A stretch of 32,031 nt of DNA, taken from an uncultured Nostoc sp. Lineage in GTDB: Bacteria > Cyanobacteriota > Cyanobacteriia > Cyanobacteriales > Nostocaceae. The stretch is taken from assembly GCF_937863485.1 (NCBI RefSeq), contig NZ_CALMFY010000024.1, forward strand, positions 1-32,031. The letters are read 5' to 3'. Position 1 is the stretch's first letter; the number at the start of each line of letters is the position of its first letter. The notes below the pieces were generated by a model. That model saw nothing but the letters and a program-made list of their open reading frames with translations. It ran no database searches and was not told the origin of the DNA. The position numbers and the translations under genes were made by a program. Of the stretch, positions 17,072 through 25,277 are shown one piece after another.

Positions 17072-17854
17072 TTATCCTTCATTTGAGCGGTCTTCAAATT
17101 GCTGACGACGACGTTGTTGTTGACGACGACGGGGTTCACGTTCGCGATCGCGGGGATCGCGTTCACGATCGCGGCTTGCAGGTGGTAGTGGAGTTTCTTC
17201 CTGTCCAGGAATAATTTCTCCCTTAAACACCCATACTTTGATACCCAAAATGCCGTAAACAGTTTTTGCCGTGCAATAAGAGTAGTCAATGTCAGCCCGT
17301 AAGGTATGTAAAGGGACTCTACCTTCACGAGTCCACTCTGTCCGGGCAATTTCCGCACCGTTGAGCCGACCACTGACTTGGATTTTAATCCCTTGCACAC
17401 CAGCGCGTTGGGCCCGCTGAATCGATTGCCGCACTACCCGGCGAAAGGAAACCCGGCGTTCCAATTGTTGGGCAATGTATTCAGCAATTAGGTAGGCATC
17501 AGCATCAACTCGTTGGACTTCAACTACGTTAATGCGAATTTGGCGATTACTACCCAACAGTCCTTGGAGTCCGGTACGCAAGGATTCGATGCCTTGCCCA
17601 CCACGACCCACTACTACGCCTGGTCTAGCTGTGCGTACTTCTAAGTCGATTTGGTCGGCTTTGCGCTCAATTCGTACCTCAGAAATACCGGCGTTATTTT
17701 GAGCAAGTCTACCCAGCTTTTGTTCTATGTATTGACGGAGTTTGTGGTCTTCTTGTAAAAGTTCTGGATAGCGATCAGGAACAGCAAACCAACGGGATTG
17801 ATGTTCATGTGTAATACCCAGGCGAAAACCAACTGGATGAATCTTCTGTCCCAC
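17072..17854 (-). CDS. rpsC: 30S ribosomal protein S3
   Basis: S3 lies at the mRNA entry tunnel in the 30S head. The 260-residue protein has an N-terminal KH type-2 domain with the GxxG loop GRGG at 83-86, then the S3 C-terminal domain ending in [19 protein letters not shown]. From about residue 226 there is an extra tail of roughly 35 residues rich in Arg, Asp, Glu and Gln ([20 protein letters not shown]). Typical bacterial S3 is about 210-240 residues. The start is GTG (17854-17852), matching the conserved [13 protein letters not shown]. Confidence 0.97.
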   Translation of the reverse strand: MGQKIHPVGFRLGITHEHQSRWFAVPDRYPELLQEDHKLRQYIEQKLGRLAQNNAGISEVRIERKADQIDLEVRTARPGVVVGRGGQGIESLRTGLQGLLGSNRQIRINVVEVQRVDADAYLIAEYIAQQLERRVSFRRVVRQSIQRAQRAGVQGIKIQVSGRLNGAEIARTEWTREGRVPLHTLRADIDYSYCTAKTVYGILGIKVWVFKGEIIPGQEETPLPPASRDRERDPRDREREPRRRQQQRRRQQFEDRSNEG

Positions 17855-17907
17855 GAATGCTTCCTCTAAGATTTCTTACTTTACGCAATTTATTCGTATA
17901 AGCGTGC

Positions 17908-18264
17908 TTATTTTTCTGGGACGGCTGCAACAGCCACAGTAATATGACACGTCGGCTTGCGAATTTGGTAAGCTCGACCTTGCGCCCTTGGTTGGAACCG
18001 CTTTAGCGGTGGGCCTTGATCGGCGTATGCCTGAGTAATTACTAATTGAGTCCGATCTAAACCAGCGTTGTGTTCGGCATTGGCAGCAGCGCTTCTGAGA
18101 ACCTTCAATATGGGTTCAGTGGCGCGATAGGGCATGAATTCCAGAATGATTAACGCTTCTCGGTATGATCGCCCCCGGATTTGATCAAGTACCCGACGCA
18201 CTTTGTAGGCCGAGATGCGGATAAAACGAGCGATCGCCTTCACTTCAGTAGTATTAGTAGCCAT
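17908..18264 (-). CDS. rplV: 50S ribosomal protein L22
   Basis: L22 lines the peptide exit tunnel. The start at 18264 ([20 protein letters not shown]) is chosen because GGAG lies 6 nt upstream; a longer in-frame ATG at 18285 comes from a heptamer repeat and would add seven residues. The 118 residues contain [21 protein letters not shown] and the tunnel-loop region [20 protein letters not shown]. It follows rpsS. Confidence 0.97.
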   Translation of the reverse strand: MATNTTEVKAIARFIRISAYKVRRVLDQIRGRSYREALIILEFMPYRATEPILKVLRSAAANAEHNAGLDRTQLVITQAYADQGPPLKRFQPRAQGRAYQIRKPTCHITVAVAAVPEK

Positions 18265-18280
18265 AATTTTCTCCAATTTT

Positions 18281-18347
18281 GTCATTAGTTATTAGTCATT
18301 TGTCATTTGTCTTTAAGCTCATGACTAATGACTAATCACTAATAACT
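18281..18347. repeat. Heptamer hairpin, rpsS-rplV spacer
   Basis: GTCATT/AGTTATT units paired with AATGACT/ACTAATAACT; perfect 10-bp arms AGTTATTAGT (18287-18296) and ACTAATAACT (18338-18347). The second arm overlaps the rpsS stop codon. Confidence 0.7.
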
Positions 18348-18624
18348 ACCTACCTGCTTTTTTGTCGCTTTTCCCATGACCTCTGTAGGTGCGTGTAGGG
18401 GCAAATTCCCCCAATTTGTGTCCCACCATCTGTTCATTTACAAAAACTGGAACGTGTTGACGTCCGTTGTGAACAGCTATGGTATGACCTACCATTAGGG
18501 GCAAAATTGTAGAAGCTCGTGACCAAGTTTTAATAACTTCTTTTCTGTTGTTGTCGTTGAGCTTTTCAATTTTCTTTAGGAGATGATCCGCAACGAAAGG
18601 ACCTTTTTTTAGAGAACGACCCAT
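18346..18624 (-). CDS. rpsS: 30S ribosomal protein S19
   Basis: S19 forms the 30S head with S13 and contacts the 50S. The 92 residues begin [20 protein letters not shown] and contain the signature [20 protein letters not shown] with the preceding [15 protein letters not shown]. Length is exact for the family. It is separated from rplB by 143 nt of repeats. Confidence 0.98.
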   Translation of the reverse strand: MGRSLKKGPFVADHLLKKIEKLNDNNRKEVIKTWSRASTILPLMVGHTIAVHNGRQHVPVFVNEQMVGHKLGEFAPTRTYRGHGKSDKKAGR

Positions 18625-18625
18625 A

Positions 18626-18767
18626 ATTTAATTTTGGATTTTGGATTTTGGATTTTGGATTTAGAATTTCGGATTTTGGATGATTAGGTATCTCACTGGG
18701 GTAGAAAATTTGAGAATTTTAATTAAGTAGACCCCAATCTAAAATCTAAAATCCAAAATCTAAAATT
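18626..18767. repeat. TTTTGGA heptamer array, rplB-rpsS spacer
   Basis: Four tandem ATTTTGG units (from about 18631) with degenerate copies to about 18680, and complementary AATCTAAAATCTAAAATCC / AAAATCTAAAATTC near 18736-18767. The two blocks can form a long stem enclosing about 55 nt. Confidence 0.75.
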
Positions 18768-19631
18768 CTATGATTCACGACCACCGCGACCACGTTTGGA
18801 AGACTTACGGCGACGGCGCACAATCAATTTGCTGCTAAGTTTCTTGCGATTGCGTGTCTTCGCGCCCAATGTGGGTTTACCCCAAGGTGTAACAGGTCCC
18901 GATCTACCGATGGGTGCCCTACCTTCACCACCGCCGTGTGGGTGATCTACGGGGTTCATGACGCTACCTCTAACCTTAGGACGGCGACCTTTCCAGCGAT
19001 TTCGTCCTGCTTTACCTGCACTCAGGTTTCTTGCATCGGTGTTGCCTACTTGCCCAATGGTGGCGTAGCACTCGCGCCGAATCAAGCGGACTTCTCCTGA
19101 AGGCAACTTGAGAGTTACATAATTACCTTCTTTTGCCACGACTTGAGCGATCGCACCAGCAGCACGCACGATTTGACCACCTTTCCCAGGAGTCAGTTCT
19201 ACGTTGTGAACACCAGTACCCAAGGGAATCTTCGACAGCGGTAAAGCATTACCATCTTCAAAGGGAGCCTCAGACCCAGCAATAATTATTGTTCCAACTT
19301 TCAACCCGTTGGGGTGGAGGATGTAACGTTTTTCGCCGTCTTGGTAATACAAAAGGGCAATTCGGGCATTGCGGTTAGGATCGTATTCAATCGCTGCGAC
19401 TTTGGCAGGAATATTATGTTTATCCCTTTTAAAATCGATGATCCGGTAAAGTTGTTTGTGTCCGCCACCCCGGCGACGACTAGTAATTCGCCCGTGATTA
19501 TTCCGACCTTTGGCGCGATGCTTCGAGGTAGTTAAGGATTTCTCTGGCTCAGTTTTTGTAATTTCCGCAAAGTCAGAGATTGTAACTTGGCGAGTGCTGG
19601 GGGTATAAGGGCGGTAAGAACGAGTACCCAT
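18768..19631 (-). CDS. rplB: 50S ribosomal protein L2
   Basis: L2 is needed for subunit association and supports the peptidyl transferase centre. The 287 residues have the basic N-terminal extension, the RNA-binding core with [20 protein letters not shown], and the conserved C-terminal [15 protein letters not shown] at 226-240, which holds the functionally important His (230). The C-terminus is a Lys/Arg-rich tail. Spacers on both sides are filled by heptamer repeats. Confidence 0.98.
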   Translation of the reverse strand: MGTRSYRPYTPSTRQVTISDFAEITKTEPEKSLTTSKHRAKGRNNHGRITSRRRGGGHKQLYRIIDFKRDKHNIPAKVAAIEYDPNRNARIALLYYQDGEKRYILHPNGLKVGTIIIAGSEAPFEDGNALPLSKIPLGTGVHNVELTPGKGGQIVRAAGAIAQVVAKEGNYVTLKLPSGEVRLIRRECYATIGQVGNTDARNLSAGKAGRNRWKGRRPKVRGSVMNPVDHPHGGGEGRAPIGRSGPVTPWGKPTLGAKTRNRKKLSSKLIVRRRRKSSKRGRGGRES

Positions 19632-19765
19632 AATCTATTTTGGATTTTAGATTTACTTAATTTTGGATTTCGGATTTTTGATTTAATGAGTGTTTAACTA
19701 ATTGCGAGCATCGTAGTTATTGAGTAAACTCCTCAATCTAAAATCTAAAATCTAAAATTTAAAAC
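19632..19765. repeat. TTTTGGA/TTTTAGA heptamers, rplW-rplB spacer
   Basis: TTTTGGATTTTAGATT and ATTTTGGATTTCGGATTTTT near 19639-19684 face CAATCTAAAATCTAAAATC near 19735-19755. The same inverted layout as in the next spacer downstream. Confidence 0.7.
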
Positions 19766-19767
19766 TC

Positions 19768-20082
19768 CTACACTTCTGGGAATAGGACTTGTCTAATCTT
19801 GTCTTCATCCCCAGGTGCAACGGTAACAATGGCACGCTTATATTGGGGCTTATAACCAATAAATTTACCAACGCGCCGCTTTTTACGGGGTGGTAAAATG
19901 GTGTTGACTTTTACAACCTTGACCTGAAACAAGTCTTCGATCGCAGCTTTGATTTCTGGCTTAGATGCCTTTGGAATTACTTCAAAGGTGTACTTATTCT
20001 GCTCCATTAGGATGGTCGCTTTCTCGGTGACAATTGGGCGACGCACTAAGTCGGCAAGGTCACGGGGGTCAAAGCTAGGCAC
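19768..20082 (-). CDS. rplW: 50S ribosomal protein L23
   Basis: L23 is the trigger-factor and SRP docking protein at the exit tunnel. The 104 residues include [20 protein letters not shown] and the family segment [20 protein letters not shown]. The start is GTG (20082-20080) behind a near-perfect AGGAGG placed 5-6 nt upstream. Its first codons overlap the rplD 3' end by 8 nt. Confidence 0.97.
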   Translation of the reverse strand: MPSFDPRDLADLVRRPIVTEKATILMEQNKYTFEVIPKASKPEIKAAIEDLFQVKVVKVNTILPPRKKRRVGKFIGYKPQYKRAIVTVAPGDEDKIRQVLFPEV

Positions 20083-20713
20083 TGTAGACCTCCTGAATTT
20101 TTTCTAGGGCTGATGCCGTAACTACAATCTTGTCAGCGTGTAGTAAATCAAAAACATTTAGCTGGTCGGCTGCAATTAGTTTTAAATTTTCAATGTTGCG
20201 GGCTGACAAATAAACGTTATCTGTATCCGCAATCTCAGACAAAATTAACAGGGACTTGTTTTCTAATGACACTCCCCAACGAGCAAGCGCTGCCACTAAG
20301 TCTTTAGTCTTCGGGCGAGAGAACTCGGTGCTAAATTCTTCTACTACTACCAAATCGTCATTGCGGCTTACAAATGCTGTCCGTAGTGCTAAACGTCGCT
20401 CTTTACGGTTCAACTTGAGGTCAAAGTCTCTGGGCTTTGGTCCAAAGATCACACCACCACCACGCCACAGTGGTGAACGAATAGACCCTGCACGAGCGCG
20501 ACCAGTACCTTTTTGTCGCCAAGGTTTACGACCGCCGCCTCTGACTTCCGAACGAGTTTTTGTACTGGCATTTCCTTGACGAGCATTGGTCAATTGCCGT
20601 ACTAAAGCGCGGTGCACGATATGAGACGCTGTTTCTTCCTTGGCAACGCGCAACTCGAAGGTCGTCTCGCCGACCTGTTCTCCTTGCCAATTTTTAACTA
20701 CGCTTTCAACCAT
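20075..20713 (-). CDS. rplD: 50S ribosomal protein L4
   Basis: L4 extends a loop into the exit tunnel; in E. coli it also represses its own operon, which is not shown here. The start at 20713 ([16 protein letters not shown]) gives about 212 residues, the usual length. An ATG ten codons upstream lies in heptamer repeat DNA. The tunnel-loop region reads [20 protein letters not shown] followed by [20 protein letters not shown]. It overlaps rplW by 8 nt. Confidence 0.97.
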   Translation of the reverse strand: MVESVVKNWQGEQVGETTFELRVAKEETASHIVHRALVRQLTNARQGNASTKTRSEVRGGGRKPWRQKGTGRARAGSIRSPLWRGGGVIFGPKPRDFDLKLNRKERRLALRTAFVSRNDDLVVVEEFSTEFSRPKTKDLVAALARWGVSLENKSLLILSEIADTDNVYLSARNIENLKLIAADQLNVFDLLHADKIVVTASALEKIQEVYSA

Positions 20714-20719
20714 CTTTGT

Positions 20720-20816
20720 TATCTGTCCTTTGTCCTTTGTCATTTGTCATTGGTCTTTTGCCATTTGTCCTTAGCCAATGACTTTTGACTAATGACTTTT
20801 GACTAATGACTTTTGA
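20720..20816. repeat. Heptamer array, rplC-rplD spacer
   Basis: About seven TTTGTCC/TTTGTCA/TTGGTCT units followed by three copies of the 14-mer ACTTTTGACTAATG (roughly 20779-20818). GTCATTGG faces CCAATGAC as a perfect 8-bp pair. It abuts the rplC stop. Confidence 0.75.
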
Positions 20817-21449
20817 CTATCCCACTATTTTTGCAGGCACAATACTTACTAGAGCGCCCGGTTTACCAGGAATGGCTCCCTTAATTAACAATAAGTTGCG
20901 TTCTACATCAACTCGCACGATGGTCAGCTTGCGGATTGTGATGCGTTTGCCACCTAAACGCCCTGCCATCCGCTTACCTGGATAGACACGACCTGGTGTT
21001 GTACCAGCACCAATAGAACCAGGCGCTCTATGGTTTTTGGAACCGTGTGACATGGGTCCTCGACCAAAGTTGTTGCGCTTCTGGTTACCCGCAAAGCCGC
21101 GACCGATGCTTGTGCCGGCTACATCGACAATTTGACCTGCACTAAAAATATCTGCTTTAATCTGTTGACCTAAAGCATAATCACTAGAACTATCAGTGTG
21201 ATATTCATTTAGGTGACGCAATGCTGGGGCAGATGATTTAGCCAAATGACCCAGTAGTGGTCTGTTTAGTGCCTTTGGTTTAACTTCGCCATAACCAACT
21301 TGAATGGCAAAGTAACCGTCGGTTTGTTTCGTTTTAACTTGTGTAACGGTGCATGGCCCTGCTTGAATGACAGTCACAGGAATGGCTACTCCTGCTTCGT
21401 CAAATATTTGGGTCATGCCCAGCTTGGTGCCGAGAATACCTACAGACAC
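20817..21449 (-). CDS. rplC: 50S ribosomal protein L3
   Basis: L3 is a primary 23S rRNA binder close to the peptidyl transferase centre. The 210 residues start [20 protein letters not shown] and contain the signature [20 protein letters not shown], whose Gln is a common methylation site. The start is GTG (21449-21447) with AGGAG upstream. It is the first gene of the cluster; rpsJ, which precedes rplC in many bacteria, is absent. Confidence 0.97.
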   Translation of the reverse strand: MSVGILGTKLGMTQIFDEAGVAIPVTVIQAGPCTVTQVKTKQTDGYFAIQVGYGEVKPKALNRPLLGHLAKSSAPALRHLNEYHTDSSSDYALGQQIKADIFSAGQIVDVAGTSIGRGFAGNQKRNNFGRGPMSHGSKNHRAPGSIGAGTTPGRVYPGKRMAGRLGGKRITIRKLTIVRVDVERNLLLIKGAIPGKPGALVSIVPAKIVG

Positions 21450-21900
21450 AATAACTGGTTCTCCTTTCTACTTGCTGACCTTGGAATTGGACTTTAGAGG
21501 ACACGCTTTGTACGCATCAGTTTAGGCTGAGTTAGCCTGCGAAATTTGGAATGGCTTAAATAAACCGCTCCAAATGCTTTGGGACACAACAAACCGTGTC
21601 CGTACTGCTTGGTGAATCTGTTTAGCTTCACTCAATAGATCACCAGAACAGCCACAAGTCCCTTCCTGTTGGGAAGGAGTAACTTCTGGAATCAATGCAA
21701 TGCGCTACAGCTTTAAGCTGTGTGCAGCAATGCTTTCGTCCAAGCAATTGCTCTGGCACTTTCTGGAGGCAGCGCTGTCGGCGGGTTTTCCGATTTATAC
21801 ACGCCCGAAGGGCGGCTTCCCGGAGTTTGGCTACTGCCGTGTTGCAGTTGGACTTAAGCGGTTTTTACCGCCCAGTATCCGTTAACTGAGACTAACGTAA
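21450..21900 (-). promoter_or_regulatory. Structured leader region upstream of rplC
   Basis: About 450 bp, richer in GC than other spacers, with many hairpins: AGGCT/AGCCT (about 21525-21539), GGACAC/GTGTCC (about 21581-21601), nested CCAGAA/TTCTGG around CCTTCC/GGAAGG (about 21640-21687), the near-palindrome ACAGCTT-T-AAGCTGT (about 21707-21722), CGCCC-GAA-GGGCG (about 21802-21814) and GCGGT-TTTT-ACCGC (about 21858-21871). Read on the minus strand it would be a long 5' UTR of the ribosomal operon, or an independent RNA. No Rfam family was recognised. Confidence 0.4.
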
Positions 21901-21959
21901 TGCCATGAAACCAACATTGCTGCTCAGTTTTTACTTCCTTAAACACCTTAAACTATTGC

Positions 21960-22067
21960 TTAAGATTTTGCCTGCTTTTTCAGAGGCACAGGAGTAAATT
22001 TACCCTGGAGCTTAGGATTGGCTTTGGTTCTTCGTCCATAAGCTCCAATGTTGACCTGAAAGCTTTC
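21960..22067 (-). other. Orphan 35-codon coding-like remnant
   Basis: A minus-strand frame without start codon, between two stops, reads VNIGAYGRRTKANPKLQGKF and ends PVPLKKQAKS-stop. It looks more protein-like than surrounding DNA (basic, Pro/Lys-rich C-terminus) but I cannot name a family. It lies just upstream of the hairpin-rich region, so it may be the 3' end of a lost gene such as a transposon ORF. Confidence 0.25.
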
Positions 22068-22360
22068 TTAGTTTACCAGTCTATGATCAATCTGAGTTAG
22101 TTTTATCCTGTTTGGATTGAGTTATCAGCTTTTGATGCTAACACTACCTCAGAATGACAGTAAAAAGGCAACATAATTTGCGTGTTTGGTCACAATCTAA
22201 TAATATAAATTATTTATTTATGTTTGTCCAGTAATTTATAGAGTTATTTTTGGGGAGTAGGGGAGAAGAGTTTTCCTCAATGCCCAAGAAAATGCTTTAA
22301 CTTAATCTATCGGTTCAGGGTAAATAATAGAGATATCTGAGTGGGATAAGACAAAAATCT
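22068..22360. other. ndhN upstream region
   Basis: AT-rich divergent spacer. TAAATAAT near 22321 is a possible -10 for ndhN, 30-40 nt before its ATG, but no good -35 is visible. GGGGAGTAGGGGAGAAG around 22251 is a degenerate G-rich repeat. No gene seen. Confidence 0.3.
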
Positions 22361-22837
22361 ATGGCACTAATTACTACTGGCAACGGTTTAATCCGCGATC
22401 TGGAAAAATTTGGCGCTCTTGGAGTATATGTACCTCTGGAAGGGGGTTATGAAGGTCGATATCAGCGCCGACTACGCGCAGCTGGCTATACCACCCTTCA
22501 CATTACTGCTAAAGGACTAGGGGACGTAGCTGCGTATCTCACAAGAATTCATGGAGTCAGACCTCCTCATCTTGGTAAAAAAAGCACTGGTAGCGGTGCA
22601 GCAGTAGGTCAGGTGTACTATTTGCCACCAATTCTCAATTCTCATCTAGAACAGCTACCACCAAAGTCAAAGGGGCTGGTGTTGTGGATTATTGAAGGGC
22701 ATATTCTTTCCAATGAGGAACTTGAGTATTTAACGAATTTGCCTCAGCTAGAACCACGAGTAAGAGTAATCATTGAGAGAGGTGGCGATCGCGCTTTCCG
22801 TTGGACTTCTCTAGAAAAAACTCTGTTAGCTAGCTAA
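22361..22837 (+). CDS. ndhN: NAD(P)H-quinone oxidoreductase subunit N
   Basis: A hydrophilic subunit of the cyanobacterial and chloroplast NDH-1 complex on the thylakoid membrane, used in respiration and cyclic electron flow. The 158 residues start MALITTGNGLIRDLEKFGAL and contain YEGRYQRRLRAAGYTTLHIT, LPPKSKGLVLWIIEGHILSN and the end GGDRAFRWTSLEKTL. Length matches the family. It is transcribed divergently from the ribosomal operon and followed by a hairpin at 22863. Confidence 0.93.
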   Translation: MALITTGNGLIRDLEKFGALGVYVPLEGGYEGRYQRRLRAAGYTTLHITAKGLGDVAAYLTRIHGVRPPHLGKKSTGSGAAVGQVYYLPPILNSHLEQLPPKSKGLVLWIIEGHILSNEELEYLTNLPQLEPRVRVIIERGGDRAFRWTSLEKTLLAS

Positions 22838-22862
22838 CACTTACAAAAGTTAGGAGTTAAAA

Positions 22863-22892
22863 GTTAGGAGTTAAAAATTTAAAACTCCTAAC
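22863..22892 (+). terminator. Hairpin after ndhN built from heptamers
   Basis: Perfect 10-bp arms GTTAGGAGTT / AACTCCTAAC with a 10-nt A/T loop, 25 nt after the ndhN stop. It is made of GTTAGGA repeat units. No T tract follows, so termination is possible but unproven. Confidence 0.45.
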
Positions 22893-22893
22893 A

Positions 22894-22950
22894 GACGCGA
22901 TTAATCGCCTCTCTACTCCTAACTCCTGTACAGACGCGATTAATCGCGTC
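22894..22950. repeat. Two GACGCGATTAATCGCGTC palindromes
   Basis: An imperfect copy at 22894-22911 and a perfect 18-bp palindrome at 22933-22950, separated by more GTTAGGA-type repeats. A one-base variant lies at 30973-30990 in the same repeat context and a half copy at 9376-9388. Confidence 0.75.
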
Positions 22951-22957
22951 TCATAAC

Positions 22958-23167
22958 TCATAATTCTTTCAGCATTTCAATAATGCTGAGTCGAAAACCA
23001 CAAGATGTAAATAACCGCCGTGAAGCATCGTTAGCAACTGCTGTATCTAGACGAATTTGCTTGACGCCCATCTGATGAAAGCGTTCAATACAAAGTTTTA
23101 CAGAAAATTCAACATTTAAAGCAGAGGTTGTAATGAAGGCTTTAATCCTGTTGGTAAGCGAATCGCA
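22958..23167 (-). pseudogene. GNAT acetyltransferase, C-terminal remnant
   Basis: An open minus-strand frame of 69 codons without a usable start. It reads SVKLCIERFHQMGVKQIRLD, then TAVANDASRRLFTSCGFRLS, ending IIEMLKEL-stop. This is the C-terminal third of a GNAT fold: a CoA-side helix, the conserved strand IRLDT and the Asn-x-x-(A/S)-R-R-L-(Y/F)-x-x-x-G-F motif. Intact relatives are about 150-180 residues, so two thirds are gone; the frame is closed by TAG at 23170-23168. The upstream DNA shows no continuation. Confidence 0.7.
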
Positions 23168-23495
23168 CTAACCACCCCACAGAGAAAGAGCGATCGCCCA
23201 CTCAATCCCACAGTTAGTAGGGGTAACAAAAATATCTAATAATAAAAATTTAAAATTAATAGGACTTACGCAAAAATCGCCAAAAAGCTTAATTTATTTA
23301 ACCTAGAGCCGCTTACTACCAACCTTTAATTATTTACGCCGACTTACTTATCAAGATAAGTTCCTATTTCTCTCATTTAACAAGAATATCGCACACAAAG
23401 CCACAGGCAATTACAGTCAAGAATAGGCATACTGAAAGAAGGAGAAAACTTTAGACCACTCCCTGCCAAATTGGCGTGAAGGTGATTAAGCAACA
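23168..23495. other. Spacer before the DUF3172-like gene
   Basis: No gene. It holds a HIP1 octamer (about 23191) and a single ATAGGACTTACGCAAAAA motif (about 23259-23276) that resembles ends of small repeated elements in these genomes; no partner end was found. GAAGGTGA precedes the next ATG as a ribosome site. Confidence 0.4.
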
Positions 23496-24035
23496 ATGAG
23501 ACGTAAACCCACTGGTAAATCGGCTACTACTTCTAAACCCTCTATTTTCCAATCCCCAATGTTTAACCTCTTCACCATCGCAATTATGGGAGGGGTGTTG
23601 ATTTTGGGAATTGGGATTGGCATTGCCTTTAGTTCTACAACCACGTTGGCCCCATCAAATGTGGCTTCCCGTGAATTCATTGACACCAAAGCACCAAACC
23701 CTGAAATTTGTGTGCAGTATGGAGCTAGCGCGATGGTAATGGACGCTAGACTGTTCGTCACTCTCAACCCCTTCAATGTCTATGTTGCCCAGCCCAGTAT
23801 GCGTCCTGGATGCGTAATCCGACAAAATAACTGGGCGCTTTTAGAGCAGCGTAAGCTGGTGACATCTGAGCAGGTAAATGAGTGCAAAAATCGCCTGAAT
23901 ACCTTTGGCTTTACAGGTAACTTGGACAGTGACAAACCTGATATTAGGTGCATATATCAGAATGAAGCTGCTCAAAACTTATTCACGGCTCAACCAGGAG
24001 CGGTTGGAACACCTCAGGAAACGGACAGATTTTAG
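23496..24035 (+). CDS. DUF3172-like membrane protein
   Basis: A 179-residue protein with one membrane segment at about 24-45 (NLFTIAIMGGVLILGIGIGI) after a basic N-terminus. The rest is probably outside the cytoplasm or in the lumen. It contains the conserved-looking PEICVQYGASAMVMDARLFV and QPSMRPGCVIRQNNWALLEQ, which I associate with the cyanobacterial family DUF3172. Cys residues at 73, 107, 128 and 152 could form disulfides. Function unknown. It converges on the AMIN gene, 59 nt away. Confidence 0.75.
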   Translation: MRRKPTGKSATTSKPSIFQSPMFNLFTIAIMGGVLILGIGIGIAFSSTTTLAPSNVASREFIDTKAPNPEICVQYGASAMVMDARLFVTLNPFNVYVAQPSMRPGCVIRQNNWALLEQRKLVTSEQVNECKNRLNTFGFTGNLDSDKPDIRCIYQNEAAQNLFTAQPGAVGTPQETDRF

Positions 24036-24094
24036 ATTTGGGAATGGGCCAAACAGGGCATTGGGGAAAACTCTTCTCCCCTGCTCTCCAGTCC

Positions 24095-24955
24095 CTATCG
24101 GGTTTTAGGAAGAGGTTGACCAAACTCTATCACTTGGGGATTGGGAACATTGGGGATCGTTGGAACTGGAAATTCCGACATACCAGAAGGAGGAATGTTA
24201 TTCAAATTATCGGGTTGACTTGGAAAAGACGGAGGGGGAAGAGTCAAAGCAGGTTGTTGAGAGGATGTATTAGGGCTTAGAGGAGGTACGGTTACAAGAG
24301 GCTGTGCTGAGTTAATAGTAATTGTTGGGGGCAGTTGATTGGATGGAGATGGAACTGTGAGTAAGGGTGATTGTTGGTTAGTAGTAGTTACGGGTAAGTT
24401 ACTAGGCGGCTTTTGGGGGGTTTGAGGTAGTTTCTTGGGTGAAGGTGGGGAGTTTCCTGGTTTCACAGCAGTAGTTTTACCAGAAATAACCGGACGTAAT
24501 ACCCAGCGAGTGGAGTTTTTTCGGGAAACAGGTTGCAGTTGTACCCGTTTGGGATTTAAAACAGTCCCTGGTGCTAAATCTAAGACAATGCGTGTGTCTT
24601 TAGCGTTCAGTTGAGAAACGCGAATACTTTTGATTGCTCCAGAATAATTTTGTTGCGTGGTAACTTTGCCCAACTTAGTATTCGGTAAATCCACAACAAG
24701 GCGAGAGGGTTGGGCTAAGTAGAAATAACGAGGGGTTGTGCCTGCTGAGAGAGTGATTTCGAGTTGCTGTGTCTTGGGGGAAAAACGCCAATTATCTAGC
24801 TTTACCACTGGTGTAGCAGCAGTAGTACAAGTTTCGAGGGCGATCGCTGCACAAAAGCTGAATAGACTGATGCGAAATAGCTGCTTGCGCCATTGGCAAA
24901 ATTGCCTAGTCTTTAGTCCCTGATCCATTCTTTTTATCTGCTCCATAAAACCCAT
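24095..24955 (-). CDS. AMIN-domain exported protein
   Basis: AMIN domains bind peptidoglycan or localise periplasmic proteins in the cell envelope. The 286-residue protein has a basic N-terminus and a hydrophobic stretch at about 26-45 (signal peptide or anchor). The AMIN domain spans about 50-155 (VKLDNWRFSPKTQQLEITLS, YLAQPSRLVVDLPNT, IRVSQLNAKDTRIVLDL). Beyond 160 is a low-complexity Pro/Ser/Thr tail without the amidase or secretin domain that AMIN often accompanies. An ATG at 24928 with GGAG 12 nt upstream is an alternative start. Confidence 0.82.
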   Translation of the reverse strand: MGFMEQIKRMDQGLKTRQFCQWRKQLFRISLFSFCAAIALETCTTAATPVVKLDNWRFSPKTQQLEITLSAGTTPRYFYLAQPSRLVVDLPNTKLGKVTTQQNYSGAIKSIRVSQLNAKDTRIVLDLAPGTVLNPKRVQLQPVSRKNSTRWVLRPVISGKTTAVKPGNSPPSPKKLPQTPQKPPSNLPVTTTNQQSPLLTVPSPSNQLPPTITINSAQPLVTVPPLSPNTSSQQPALTLPPPSFPSQPDNLNNIPPSGMSEFPVPTIPNVPNPQVIEFGQPLPKTR

Positions 24956-25277
24956 AGAATGCGCTCAGATTGCTGTTTACTCGCGCCTAAAATCCTTATC
25001 CCCATTACCCCTTATCCCCAGAGAGCGCCACGTGTTCCCCCAGGGCGGCCGCATCATGTCAACAAGAAGAGTTTATTCTCAATAAATCTAAAAATAGTCG
25101 CATTAACAGCTGCTTATTGACATAGATTAGCATAGGCGTAGCCCGTCGTAGACATCGCTTTCAAGCTTGGAAAATAAATCAAACGCAAAATGCTGATTAA
25201 ATCGATTGGTTCTTAACCTTGATTGTGATCAAGAGTAATTTAGATGCGTTTGCCCTGCGTGTTCCCCACTCCCTAAT
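24956..25277. other. Repeat-bearing spacer
   Basis: No gene. ATAGGCGTAGCCCGTCGTAG followed by ACATCGC (25132-25158) matches a dispersed repeat I know from Nostoc-type genomes. CGTGTTCCCC occurs twice (about 25031 and 25258), and a NotI-type GCGGCCGC lies near 25046. Confidence 0.45.

Noticed and set aside
18265..18285. Longer start for rplV ([11 protein letters not shown])
   Set aside because: The extra codons come from heptamer repeat DNA; GGAG sits correctly for the ATG at 18264.
20714..20743. Longer start for rplD ([14 protein letters not shown])
   Set aside because: The added codons are TGACAAAGGAC repeats and not part of known L4 N-termini.
5675..20820. Heptamer arrays as a CRISPR array
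   Set aside because: Units are 7 bp, tandem without spacers and split among separate gene junctions.
21695..21889. Two overlapping plus-strand frames of about 60 codons, Cys/Arg-rich
   Set aside because: They run through palindromes in the rplC leader, lack ribosome sites and look like translated hairpins.
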